NCBI GenBank assembly: GCA_001800285.1 | Contig: MGVC01000084.1 | Location: 1-44,552 of the forward strand | DNA length: 44,552 nt | Source of the DNA: Elusimicrobia bacterium RIFOXYA2_FULL_39_19 | GTDB lineage: Bacteria > Elusimicrobiota > Endomicrobiia > CG1-02-37-114 > XYA2-FULL-39-19 | Reading direction: 5' to 3' | Part shown: one piece after another, positions 16,900 to 24,270 of the stretch | Position numbering within the stretch: position 1 is the stretch's first letter | Layout of the letters: each line of letters starts with the position of its first letter | Notes under the pieces: generated by a model | What the model saw: only the letters and a program-made list of their open reading frames with translations | What the model was told of the DNA's origin: nothing | Database searches by the model: none | Position numbers and translations under genes: made by a program

Positions 16900-18513
16900 A
16901 TGCAGAACAAAACCGTTACTTTTCTTCCCTCAGGGAATAAAATTGAAGTATCTGCTAATGAACTGACTATTAAAGATGCTGCTAAGCTTGCAGGTGTTTT
17001 AATAGAGTTACAGTGCGGGGGAAAAGGCCACTGTGGGAAATGCCGCGTCACCGTAGCCGGAGAAAACATACCGTCAACTGCACTTGAAAAAAAGTTCATT
17101 TCAAAAACTGATTTGGAAAAAGGAATAAGATTAGCCTGCCAGTCAAAAGTATCAGCAGATATTACAGTAACCATACCAAAAAAACTCCAGCCGGACAAAA
17201 AAAAATTATTCATCTCAGCAATACCCGCAGTCTTAAATGCTCAACACGTATCAGACAGCCTTGGGGTGGCAATTGATATAGGGACTACCACTATCGTAGG
17301 CGTGCTTGTTGATTTGAAAACAAATAAAACTTTGTCTGTGTATGCCTTAACAAACCCGCAGGCGGTCCATGGTGCGGATGTTATTTCCCGCATAAACTAC
17401 GTCATAAATACCTCAAACGGCCTTAAATTACTACAAAGTAAAACTATTGAAACAATCAATGAAATAATTGAACACATCTGCCTGGAACTTAAGAAAAAGC
17501 CTGAAACTATTACAAATATTTCTGTCTGCGGCAATACCACCATGCAGCATTTTTTTATTGGTGAGGATCCCAGGTCACTTTCAGTTGCCCCGTATCAACC
17601 CCCTATAAGAGGCGTTTATAAAAAATTTAATGCTATAAAACTCGGCCTTAAAGCCAATCCGGAAGCGGAAGTATACCTGATTCCAAATATTGCCGGTTGG
17701 GTGGGCGGAGACACCGTAGGTGTAGTGCTGGCAACTGAAATGCATAAATCAAAAAAAATAAAACTTGCCATAGATATAGGCACTAATGGTGAAATGGTGC
17801 TGGGAAGTAAAGACAAAATGTCATCTGCTTCAACGGCGGCAGGCCCTTGTTTTGAAGGTGCGCGCATCAGCTGCGGTATGAGAGCGGCTGACGGCGCCAT
17901 TGAGTCCGTTTACATAGCGGAAGATGGTATTTTCTGGCGTGTGATAGGCCGCGTAAAAGCTGTTGGCATCTGCGGGTCAGCGCTTATTGATACTGTGGCA
18001 GAGCTTTTAAAGTTCGGCATAATAGATGAAACGGGAAGAATACAGACAAAAGCAGAACTTGAAGGGAAAGTTCCTGAAGTACTGCTAAAATCTTTAATTG
18101 AAAACGAGTCCGGTAATTCATTTCAGATAACAGAAAATATAATTGTTACACAGCGCGATGTCAGGGAATTACAGCTGGCAAAAGCGGCTATTCATGCCGG
18201 AATACAGGTATTAATATCAGAAATGAAAATTAAATCCGCTGATATAGATGAAATTCTGCTGGCGGGAACCTTTGGGAACTATATTGATAAAGCAAATGCT
18301 CAGAGGATAGGCCTTATACCGGATTTTGCGCTTGAAAAAGTACGGTATGTAGGTAATGCCGCCTGTGAAGGCGCACGGCTTGTATTGATTTCTGATAAAG
18401 CAAAAAAAGAGGCGGAATCAGTTGCCGGTTTTGTGAATTATGTAGAATTGTCAGCCCGAAATGATTTTCAGGACGCTTTTGTAGAATCCATGATGTTTAA
18501 ACGGCAGCAGTAA
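16900..18513 (+). CDS. [2Fe-2S] ferredoxin-ASKHA protein of the RACo/RamA type (DUF4445)
   Basis: A 537-residue protein. The N-terminal plant-type [2Fe-2S] ferredoxin has cysteines C39, C45, C48 and C80 (LQCGGKGHCGKC, LACQ). The C-terminal ASKHA-ATPase part has LGVAIDIGTTTIVGVLVDL, ISVCGNTTMQHFFIG, KLAIDIGTNGEMVLG and LLAGTFGNYID. Characterised relatives (RACo, the reductive activators of corrinoid methyltransferase proteins) use ATP to re-reduce Co(II) cobalamin to Co(I). No corrinoid methyltransferase gene is in this window, so its partner is unknown. The window does also encode a B12-dependent ribonucleotide reductase, but there is no known link. The stop codon lies within a palindrome (18508-18540). 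Confidence 0.85.
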   Translation: MQNKTVTFLPSGNKIEVSANELTIKDAAKLAGVLIELQCGGKGHCGKCRVTVAGENIPSTALEKKFISKTDLEKGIRLACQSKVSADITVTIPKKLQPDKKKLFISAIPAVLNAQHVSDSLGVAIDIGTTTIVGVLVDLKTNKTLSVYALTNPQAVHGADVISRINYVINTSNGLKLLQSKTIETINEIIEHICLELKKKPETITNISVCGNTTMQHFFIGEDPRSLSVAPYQPPIRGVYKKFNAIKLGLKANPEAEVYLIPNIAGWVGGDTVGVVLATEMHKSKKIKLAIDIGTNGEMVLGSKDKMSSASTAAGPCFEGARISCGMRAADGAIESVYIAEDGIFWRVIGRVKAVGICGSALIDTVAELLKFGIIDETGRIQTKAELEGKVPEVLLKSLIENESGNSFQITENIIVTQRDVRELQLAKAAIHAGIQVLISEMKIKSADIDEILLAGTFGNYIDKANAQRIGLIPDFALEKVRYVGNAACEGARLVLISDKAKKEAESVAGFVNYVELSARNDFQDAFVESMMFKRQQ

Positions 18514-18540
18514 TCCATGGGCTTTGCCCATGGATTACTG
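18508..18540. repeat. Perfect 15-bp palindrome over the stop codon
   Basis: CAGTAATCCATGGGC, loop TTT, then its exact complement. It includes the TAA of the upstream gene. No T-run follows. It has the same GGGC-TTT-GCCC core as 18616-18632. Confidence 0.8.
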
Positions 18541-18554
18541 CATGTGTGACGTTT

Positions 18555-18603
18555 ACCCCTGCGATAGTTTTCAAATTGTGTTTTTTTGAAAACTGCATGG
18601 GGT
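18555..18603. repeat. Hairpin family B, copy 1
   Basis: ACCCC then TGCGAT then AGTTTTCAAA, a short T-rich loop, then TTTGAAAACT, GCAT and GGGGT. Outer and inner stems are separated by an asymmetric internal loop. Related copies lie at 23717-23765 and 23870-23919. Confidence 0.8.
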
Positions 18604-18615
18604 AGTTGTTTTTGC

Positions 18616-18632
18616 CACGGGCTTTGCCCGTG
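18616..18632. repeat. Short palindrome CACGGGC-TTT-GCCCGTG
   Basis: A perfect 7-bp stem with a TTT loop, sharing its centre with the palindrome at 18508-18540. The two flank the family-B hairpin. Confidence 0.7.
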
Positions 18633-18676
18633 AGGGTCAACCAGAAAATAAATTATTAAACAGAGGGTTAGTAAAT

Positions 18677-21133
18677 ATGAAAAATGTCAGACACCTTATA
18701 GTTTTATTATTGCTTTTATTTTTCCAAAAAGGTTCCTTTTCCAATGAAAACCTGTTTCCACGGCAGGTGCTGGGTTTTGATTCCTGCGCTTATACAAGAT
18801 ATTCAAACGGTTTAATACTAAATCCCGCCATATTATCTTCGCCTGATACAGTTAGCGGGGTAAATATATCTTATTTCAACCAGTCAAAAACCGATTTAAA
18901 TAACGGCTATAAGAAAACCTCTGTATTTCTTGGTTCAGGACTTGGTTTTGAGCAGTTTGAGAATATGGGTATTTATAACAAGGCATATACAGGCACCTTA
19001 GGGTTAAATTTTGAACCGGAGGAAGAATTTCAGAAGGTGTTTTTCGGGGCGGCTTTCAGAATTTATTCTATAGAGGAAAGCAATACCCGTACAAATTGGG
19101 ATATGGGTTTATTGTATAAACCTTTTTCATTTGTGTCTTTAGGTGCCGTAGCCCAGAATATCAGGGAAGAAAGTTTTGTAACAGGGCTTAAAATGTATCC
19201 GCAGTACCGGGGCGGTATTGCCCTGCATCATAACATAGGTAAAAAAGTACCCGTTATCATTTCCTATGACAAACTGGAAGCAGCAGACCCTCTGCATTCC
19301 AGCAAATATTTCTATAACCTCAGCCTTGATTTAAACGACAATATTACGCTTTTCGCCAATTCAACGCGGGATAGCGCGGAATTGGAAACAAATACTGCCG
19401 GTCTTACCTACTTTTTCGGTGAAAAACTGCTGGCGGGGTACAATAATGAATCAAAAAACAGCGTAGCAGGTTACAGCCTGGTATTTGACCCGACACAGAA
19501 AAGAATAATCAGAGGTACGGATATTTTCGGAGCTAAAATAGCTGAGCTGGAAATAGCGGGCGAATATGAAGAAGAAAGAACTTTTAATTTTATGTTTTTT
19601 GCTCCCAGGAAACCGCTTTTTAGAAACCTGCTGGCATCAATAAAATCTGTATCAGGCAGAAAAAAATGCGGTTACTTGTTCATTACCCTGAAAAACAACA
19701 ATCTTGGTTTCTGCCAGATTAAAGAACTTAGAGACGCCCTGGTAAGTTTAAGAAAAGACGGCAAAAAGGTATACGTTTATATGCCGGACGGTATAGACCC
19801 TAAAAATTACTTTCTGGCATCGGCAGCAGATAAGATATATACCACGCCAAACAGTTTTGTGCATCTTGAGGGTTTAAGCGCTGACCTAATGTTTTTCAAA
19901 GGATTGCTTGATAAAGTAAAAGTAAAAGCGGACCTGGTGCGTCCGGAAGAATGTATCTATAAATCCGGAATAGAGCAATTCACCAGAACTTCAGCATCAA
20001 AAGAATTTAAGGAAAACATGGAAAGCGTGCTGGGTGAATTTTATAATAAAGTGCTTGGTTCTATAAGTGAAGCACGCAACATAAATATTAAACTTCTCCA
20101 GGAGACAGTAGATAAACAGCCCCTTATGACTGCCCGCCAGGCAAAGGAATTAAACCTGATAGATAATACCGGCTATCTTACTGAAATAAAGGACTATCTG
20201 GCAAAGGAAACGGATACCGCTGAAACAGGCAAGGATTTGAAGATGTTTAAGCTTTTACCGGAAAAGAATTCAAATTTCTGGGCGCGGGAACCGAGAGTTG
20301 CTGTGATTTACGCATTAGGCGGCATAATGGACGGAAAAAGCGAACGGCAGGGGCCATTCTCTCCTATAAAAATAGTGGGCGCGGATACCTTCATTAAAAA
20401 ACTTGAACTGGTAAAAGAAAATAAAAAGATAAAAGTTGTAGTTATCAGGATAGATTCACCCGGTGGCAGCGGGCAGGCATCGGATTTGATATGGAAAGCC
20501 ATAGAAGACCTGAAAGCTGACGGAAAAAAAGTAGTGGTCTCTATGGGAAATGTAGCGGCCTCAGGTGGTTATTATATAGCCTGCAATGCTGATAAAATAG
20601 TAGCTGATGAATACACCATCACGGGAAGCATAGGCGTATTTGGCGGTAAAATTGTTTTCGGCGGACTACTGGACTGGGCGGGCATAAATACCGAAACAAT
20701 AAAATACGGCAGAAATGCAGATATGTTTTCATCCAACAAAGAGTTTACCGCTGAGCAGAAGCAGATAATTACCGCTCAGCTGGATGATTTTTATAAAAAT
20801 TTCAAGGAAAAAGTGGCAAAAGGCAGGAACCTTTCTTATGAAGAAGTATCAAACCTGGCAAAAGGGAAAATCTATACAGGTCAACAGGCGCTGGATGCCA
20901 AACTGGTAGATAAACTGGGCGGTTTGTCAGAAGCGCTGAAACTTGCCGGTGAAATAAGCGGTGTAGATGACCCGGAGAATGCGCTTTATATTGAAGATGA
21001 CAGGGGCTTAAAAGACCTGTTTATGGATTCTCTGGCCTTTTCTCCCGAACTAAAACTACAGAACACATTTAAAAGGTTTGAAAACTCAGGCTATGTATGG
21101 ACTATAATGCCTGCCTGGATAGATATAAAATGA
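18677..21133 (+). CDS. sppA: Signal peptide peptidase SppA fused to an N-terminal beta-barrel-like domain
   Basis: A serine protease that degrades cleaved signal peptides, with two tandem SppA/ClpP-like domains in about residues 325-790. The Lys-Ser dyad of 67K-type SppA is visible as K429 (CIYKSGIEQFTR) and S629 (GNVAASGGYYIACNADKI). Their spacing of 200 equals that of the E. coli enzyme (K209/S409). At 818 residues it is about 200 longer than the usual 600, because residues about 25-300 are an added domain. After a signal peptide (LIVLLLLLFFQKGSFS) this domain has alternating aromatic strands and YSNGLILNPAIL, like PorV/OMP barrels (LYKPFSFVSLGAVAQNIREE, NTAGLTYFFGEKLLAGYNNE). Such a layout would place the protease at the outer membrane or periplasm. 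It overlaps the next gene by 4 bp. Confidence 0.88.
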   Translation: MKNVRHLIVLLLLLFFQKGSFSNENLFPRQVLGFDSCAYTRYSNGLILNPAILSSPDTVSGVNISYFNQSKTDLNNGYKKTSVFLGSGLGFEQFENMGIYNKAYTGTLGLNFEPEEEFQKVFFGAAFRIYSIEESNTRTNWDMGLLYKPFSFVSLGAVAQNIREESFVTGLKMYPQYRGGIALHHNIGKKVPVIISYDKLEAADPLHSSKYFYNLSLDLNDNITLFANSTRDSAELETNTAGLTYFFGEKLLAGYNNESKNSVAGYSLVFDPTQKRIIRGTDIFGAKIAELEIAGEYEEERTFNFMFFAPRKPLFRNLLASIKSVSGRKKCGYLFITLKNNNLGFCQIKELRDALVSLRKDGKKVYVYMPDGIDPKNYFLASAADKIYTTPNSFVHLEGLSADLMFFKGLLDKVKVKADLVRPEECIYKSGIEQFTRTSASKEFKENMESVLGEFYNKVLGSISEARNINIKLLQETVDKQPLMTARQAKELNLIDNTGYLTEIKDYLAKETDTAETGKDLKMFKLLPEKNSNFWAREPRVAVIYALGGIMDGKSERQGPFSPIKIVGADTFIKKLELVKENKKIKVVVIRIDSPGGSGQASDLIWKAIEDLKADGKKVVVSMGNVAASGGYYIACNADKIVADEYTITGSIGVFGGKIVFGGLLDWAGINTETIKYGRNADMFSSNKEFTAEQKQIITAQLDDFYKNFKEKVAKGRNLSYEEVSNLAKGKIYTGQQALDAKLVDKLGGLSEALKLAGEISGVDDPENALYIEDDRGLKDLFMDSLAFSPELKLQNTFKRFENSGYVWTIMPAWIDIK

Positions 21134-21891
21134 AAAAGGTAAAAGTAACAGAAATAGTAAAATTTCTTAATAAAACCTTAGAAGTAAGCAGGATTAAAGA
21201 CTCTTCAAAAAACGGCCTGCAGGTTAAAGCTTCAAATGAAACCAATAGAATTGCATTTGCCGTAGATGCCTGCCTGGATACATTTAAAAAGGCAAAACAG
21301 CAGGATTGCAACATGGTGGTTGTACATCACGGATTGCTATGGAAAGGATCAAAAGATTCTTTGAAGTGGAAAGAAAAAAATATTGCATACCTCAAAAAAA
21401 ACAGGATGTCTCTTTATGCAGCACACCTGCCGCTGGATAAACATAACAAATATGGCAATAATATAAAACTGGCTGAGCTATTAGGCCTGAGCAATATTAA
21501 GGAATTTGGGGACTATCATGGGATTAAAATAGGATTTTCCGGCAGGTTTAAAAATCCAACAAGCCTGTATGCTGTAGCTGGAAAAATTGAAAAAACGCTA
21601 AAAACCAAGTGTATTACGGTACAAGGCGGAAAAAACAAGCTTAAAACAATTGCCATCGTATCCGGCGGTGGAAGCAGTGCTCTTGAAGAAGCTATACTAA
21701 AAAAGTATGATTGTTTTCTTATTGGTGAGGCACCCCATTATGTTCATAATGAAGCAAAAGACCGCGGAATGAACCTGCTGGTAGCCGGCCATTACCATAC
21801 CGAAACTTTGGGTGTAAAAGCGCTGGCAGAGTTGTTAGCTGAAAGGTTTGGAGTAAAAACTGTGTTTATTGATAATCCAACTTTATTCTAA
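21130..21891 (+). CDS. Nif3-family dinuclear metal-centre protein
   Basis: A 253-residue protein of the Nif3/YbgI/GTP-cyclohydrolase-I-type-2 family, a hexameric cytoplasmic fold with a two-metal site. The metal ligands are visible in VVHHGLLW, AHLPLDKH and VAGHYHTETLG, with a late Glu. FLNKTLEVSRIKDSSKNGLQ is the typical start. ATG 21130 is chosen because it forms an ATGA overlap with the sppA stop and matches the family N-terminus; the in-frame ATG at 21097 would add 11 atypical residues. The physiological role of the family is unsettled. The lipocalin start overlaps its stop by 1 bp. Confidence 0.88.
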   Translation: MKKVKVTEIVKFLNKTLEVSRIKDSSKNGLQVKASNETNRIAFAVDACLDTFKKAKQQDCNMVVVHHGLLWKGSKDSLKWKEKNIAYLKKNRMSLYAAHLPLDKHNKYGNNIKLAELLGLSNIKEFGDYHGIKIGFSGRFKNPTSLYAVAGKIEKTLKTKCITVQGGKNKLKTIAIVSGGGSSALEEAILKKYDCFLIGEAPHYVHNEAKDRGMNLLVAGHYHTETLGVKALAELLAERFGVKTVFIDNPTLF

Positions 21892-22433
21892 TGAAAAATA
21901 TAAATTACAAAATCTTTTTTATTATGTTTGTTTTTTCTGCGGGTTTATTTGCAGAAGATAAGCTGCCGCCCTTGAAAACTTTTGCTTATGTAGATGTAAG
22001 CCGCTGTAACGGCAGGTGGTATGAAATAGCAAAATACCCGAATTTTTTTCAGAGGGGCCTTATTGCCGGGACTGCTGACTGGTCTATTGACCCTGATGGA
22101 GATATCCGGGTTTATTTCATAGGAAAAAAAGGTAATCTTAAAGGAAAAGAAATAAAGTCAAAACTAAAAGGCTGGGTTTCAGATAAACAAACCAATACAA
22201 AATTTGTAATTCGTTTTTTCTGGCCTTTTTCCGGAGAATACTGCCTCATTGATGTCGGAAAGGATTATGAATATGCCGTAGTGAGCAAACCATCAAGAAA
22301 GCATTTATGGATTTTATCACGTACTCCGCAAATGGACGAGCAGGTTTATCAGAAGATATTAGACAGCTTGAAAGAACAGTGTTTTGACTTAGAAAAACTT
22401 ACCAGAACGCCACAGATTAATTCCGGAGATTAG
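21891..22433 (+). CDS. Lipocalin family protein (Blc-like)
   Basis: A 180-residue exported lipocalin with a signal peptide (KIFFIMFVFSAGLFAED) and no lipobox cysteine, unlike E. coli Blc. The lipocalin first motif is CNGRWYEIAKYPNFFQRG (GxW). Later strands are GTADWSIDPDGDIRVYFIG, FVIRFFWPFSGEYCLIDVG and YEYAVVSKPSRKHLWILSRT, all as in Blc/apolipoprotein D. Blc-type proteins bind lysophospholipids or fatty acids at the outer membrane. It is translationally coupled to the Nif3-family gene (TAATG overlap), which suggests one operon with sppA and an envelope role. Confidence 0.88.
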   Translation: MKNINYKIFFIMFVFSAGLFAEDKLPPLKTFAYVDVSRCNGRWYEIAKYPNFFQRGLIAGTADWSIDPDGDIRVYFIGKKGNLKGKEIKSKLKGWVSDKQTNTKFVIRFFWPFSGEYCLIDVGKDYEYAVVSKPSRKHLWILSRTPQMDEQVYQKILDSLKEQCFDLEKLTRTPQINSGD

Positions 22434-22458
22434 TTTAATAAAAGCATAAAGCAATAAA

Positions 22459-22476
22459 GCGGGATAGTAATCCCGC
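22459..22476. repeat. Short palindrome after the lipocalin gene
   Basis: GCGGGAT, loop AGTA, then ATCCCGC. It is part of a repetitive-looking spacer with a second related stretch near 22515-22545 (tgtagcggtcgcattactat). It could end the sppA operon transcript, but no T-run follows. Confidence 0.5.
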
Positions 22477-22560
22477 CGCTACAAAAATGTTTTTAACGTG
22501 GCGGGTGGTTGTTGTAGCGGTCGCATTACTATGCGGCTAATCAAAATAAAGGAAAATAAA

Positions 22561-23403
22561 ATGGGAAAAAGAAACAAAGCAGATTCAAAAGAAATAGGGC
22601 TGGATCTCGGAATAATTTTAAGCAAGTACTTTTTCAAAACAGAACACCTGCATTACGGTTATTGGACTAAGGATTTGGAAGTGGACCCTTTTAATCTGGC
22701 AAAAGCCCAGGATAATCACACGAATTTCATTGTTTCAAACATCCCTGATGGCACAAAAACAATTCTTGATGTAGGCTGCGGTATAGGGAAACTGTCACAG
22801 CGGTTTATTTCATTAGGGTATAAGCCCGAATGCGTATCACCCAGCAAGCTGCTAACAAAATATGCCCGTGAAATATTAGGCGGAGACATCTTAATACACG
22901 AATGCAAGTATGAAGATTTGCACACTGATAAACGCTATGATCTGATAGTGTTTTCTGAAAGTTACCAGTATGTAGACCTGGTAAAATCATTTGAAAATTC
23001 ACTGAAATATCTCAATACCGGAGGCCACATACTAATCTGCGATTTCTTTAAAACCGACGCAAAAGGGGAAAGTGCCTTAGGCGGCGGCCATCATTTAAAG
23101 GAATTCTATGAAACCGCTAAACGCTACCCGCTTAAAATGCTCAAAGATATTGATATTACCAGAGAAGCAGCGCCTAATCTTAAACTGATAGATGATTTCC
23201 TAACAAAAGTAGGCGTACCTGTGTGGCAGGCCCTGCTGGATTATATGGATAAGAAAAGCCCGTTTGTTTCAAAGATTATTAAGTGGAAATTCAGAAAAAA
23301 AATAGACAAGATTAACAAAAAATATTTCAGCGGCACAAGAAATGCTGAAAACTTTGCCATATTTAAATCTTACAGGCTCTTCTTGTTTAAGAAAGAAGCT
23401 TGA
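22561..23403 (+). CDS. Class I SAM-dependent methyltransferase
   Basis: A cytoplasmic methyltransferase of 280 residues. Motif I is KTILDVGCGIGKLSQRF, the post-I acidic region is atypical (YKPECVSPSK), and later motifs are YDLIVFSESYQYVDL and GGHILICDFFKTD. The overall order (HLHYGYWTKDLE before motif I) resembles the tocopherol-methyltransferase/cyclopropane-synthase-like branch acting on small molecules or lipids. The substrate is unknown. ATG 22561 is preferred over 22498 because AAAGGAAAA lies just upstream and the earlier part (AGGCCSGRITMR) is repeat-derived. It is probably not in the sppA operon, given the 127-bp spacer with palindromes. Confidence 0.8.
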   Translation: MGKRNKADSKEIGLDLGIILSKYFFKTEHLHYGYWTKDLEVDPFNLAKAQDNHTNFIVSNIPDGTKTILDVGCGIGKLSQRFISLGYKPECVSPSKLLTKYAREILGGDILIHECKYEDLHTDKRYDLIVFSESYQYVDLVKSFENSLKYLNTGGHILICDFFKTDAKGESALGGGHHLKEFYETAKRYPLKMLKDIDITREAAPNLKLIDDFLTKVGVPVWQALLDYMDKKSPFVSKIIKWKFRKKIDKINKKYFSGTRNAENFAIFKSYRLFLFKKEA

Positions 23404-23416
23404 AAATAGCGACCTC

Positions 23417-23445
23417 TTGACTAAAACAAAAAAAATCTTTATAAT
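23417..23445 (+). promoter_or_regulatory. Sigma-70-type promoter of tRNA-Gly
   Basis: TTGACT (23417-23422), a 17-bp spacer and TATAAT (23440-23445). The predicted start is near 23452, about 32 nt before the mature tRNA. Confidence 0.8.
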
Positions 23446-23483
23446 ATACATCACAATCAGTAAATGGCTCTTTTCTTAAAAAT

Positions 23484-23556
23484 GCGGGTGTAGTTCAGTG
23501 GCTAGAACGACTCGTTGCCAACGAGTAGGTCGAGGGTTCAACTCCCTTCGCCCGCT
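23484..23556 (+). tRNA. tRNA-Gly (anticodon GCC)
   Basis: A complete 73-nt cloverleaf. The acceptor stem is GCGGGTG with CGCCCGC, and the discriminator base is T. The D arm includes TAGTTCAGTGGCTAGAAC. The anticodon stem is ACTCG/CGAGT with loop TTGCCAA. The T arm is AGGGTTCAACTCCCT. CCA is not encoded. A good promoter lies upstream. The last 13 bases recur at 23652-23664. Confidence 0.95.
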
Positions 23557-23651
23557 ATTCTTACAGATTTTGTGGCGGTCTTGTGAGCCCGGGGCGCTCA
23601 CCAACTCGCGCCCGCCGCAAGAATATTCCGGTTTATTCACCGGAATTGCGG

Positions 23652-23664
23652 CCCTTCGCCCGCT
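23652..23664 (+). repeat. Duplicated tRNA-Gly 3' end (att-like)
   Basis: CCCTTCGCCCGCT is an exact copy of tRNA bases 23544-23556, lying 108 bp downstream. Such duplications mark integration at tRNA genes, but no integrase is present here. Confidence 0.5.
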
Positions 23665-23674
23665 TTGATTTTTT

Positions 23675-23703
23675 AAATAAACCTGATATGAAAAGGTTTA
23701 TTT
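23675..23703. repeat. Hairpin family A, copy 1
   Basis: AAATAAACC, loop TGATATGAAAA, then GGTTTATTT: a perfect 9-bp stem. The loop is almost identical to that of copy 2 although the stem differs. Confidence 0.75.
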
Positions 23704-23716
23704 AGTGTGAAAAATC

Positions 23717-23765
23717 ACCCCTGCGCTAATTTTTAAACTTGTTTTGTTTAAAAATTGCATGGGGT
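23717..23765. repeat. Hairpin family B, copy 2
   Basis: ACCCC, TGCGCT, AATTTTTAAA, loop, TTTAAAAATT, GCAT, GGGGT. Compared with copy 1, the inner stem has changed on both arms so that pairing is kept. Confidence 0.8.
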
Positions 23766-23775
23766 TAACACATCT

Positions 23776-23807
23776 ACAAAAACCCTGATGTGAAAAGGGT
23801 TTTTTGT
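23776..23807. repeat. Hairpin family A, copy 2
   Basis: ACAAAAACCC, loop TGATGTGAAAA, then GGGTTTTTTGT. The T-rich right arm could also act as a weak terminator. The loop matches copy 1 at 10 of 11 bases. Confidence 0.75.
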
Positions 23808-23869
23808 ATGTTAGGACTGCTACCCTTCCTAACGGGTAACAGCAGTCACGAGAGTTGTAACTGAAAATC

Positions 23870-23919
23870 ATCCCTACGATAGTTTTCAAACATGTTTAAG
23901 TTTGAAAACTGTAAGGGAT
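23870..23919. repeat. Hairpin family B, copy 3
   Basis: ATCCCT, ACGAT, AGTTTTCAAA, loop, TTTGAAAACT, GTA, AGGGAT. Relative to copies 1 and 2, the outer stem has changed on both arms (ACCCC/GGGGT to ATCCCT/AGGGAT). Confidence 0.8.
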
Positions 23920-23961
23920 TATCAGAAGGTAGCGGTCTTGTGAGCGTCAAAGGGTCTTTAT

Positions 23962-24189
23962 AATCTATGGGGAAGTATAGGCATAGTTGTGGAAAGGTGT
24001 TCTATTTCAAGAATGCAGAAATATTTAAGAATTAGAACACAGAATAATGTCATTTCAGTCATTGCGAGGAGCTTTTAGCGAAGCGGCAATCTAAAACAAC
24101 GAGATTGCTTCACTAACGTTCGCAATGACAAATTATAGCAATTATTGTCCCGTAAATTATAGAAGTTATCCACAATTTCCCCATAGATT
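23962..24189. mobile_element. MITE-like unit with 13-bp perfect terminal inverted repeats
   Basis: AATCTATGGGGAA (23962-23974) is the exact inverse of TTCCCCATAGATT (24177-24189). A second inner pair, TTGTGGA (23987-23993) and TCCACAA (24169-24175), strengthens the inverted symmetry. The 228-bp unit has no coding capacity and contains another palindromic repeat. No clear target-site duplication is seen. Confidence 0.45.
24058..24129. repeat. GTCATTGCGAGG-type palindromic repeat
   Basis: It starts GTCATTGCGAGGAGC and ends GTTCGCAATGAC, with CGGCAATCT and GAGATTGCTTC facing each other inside. This intergenic palindrome type is widespread in many bacterial phyla. Confidence 0.8.
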
Positions 24190-24270
24190 GGGAGACCCGC
24201 GTCAAAAAGTATCCTTCCTTAAAATCAACACGATAATATCATTTCAAACATAAACAAACCATAAACTCAA

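Larger units (their letters stand above)
23557..24270. other. 714-bp non-coding, structure-rich interval
   Basis: No protein gene is seen on either strand. It holds a copy of the tRNA 3' end (23652-23664), two loop-conserved hairpins (A1 23675-23703, A2 23776-23807), two family-B hairpins (23717-23765, 23870-23919) and a near-identical 17-bp direct repeat (GTGGCGGTCTTGTGAGC at 23572-23588 and GTAGCGGTCTTGTGAGC at 23929-23945). It also holds a MITE-like unit (23962-24189) with a GTCATTGCGAGG palindromic repeat inside. From 24190 to 24270 I see nothing specific. Confidence 0.8.

Noticed and set aside
16900-18513. Corrinoid methyltransferase system around the RACo-like gene
   Set aside because: No corrinoid protein, methyltransferase MtaB/MtvB-type gene or cobalamin-binding domain occurs nearby, so only the activator-like protein is called.
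24166-24174. A perfect DnaA box (TTATCCACA)
   Set aside because: It is a single box inside a MITE-like inverted repeat, without dnaA, dnaN, AT-rich unwinding DNA or further boxes, so there is no case for an origin.
24190-24270. preQ1 riboswitch before queE
   Set aside because: The short leader is A-rich, with no hairpin plus A-rich-tail pattern of preQ1 aptamers.
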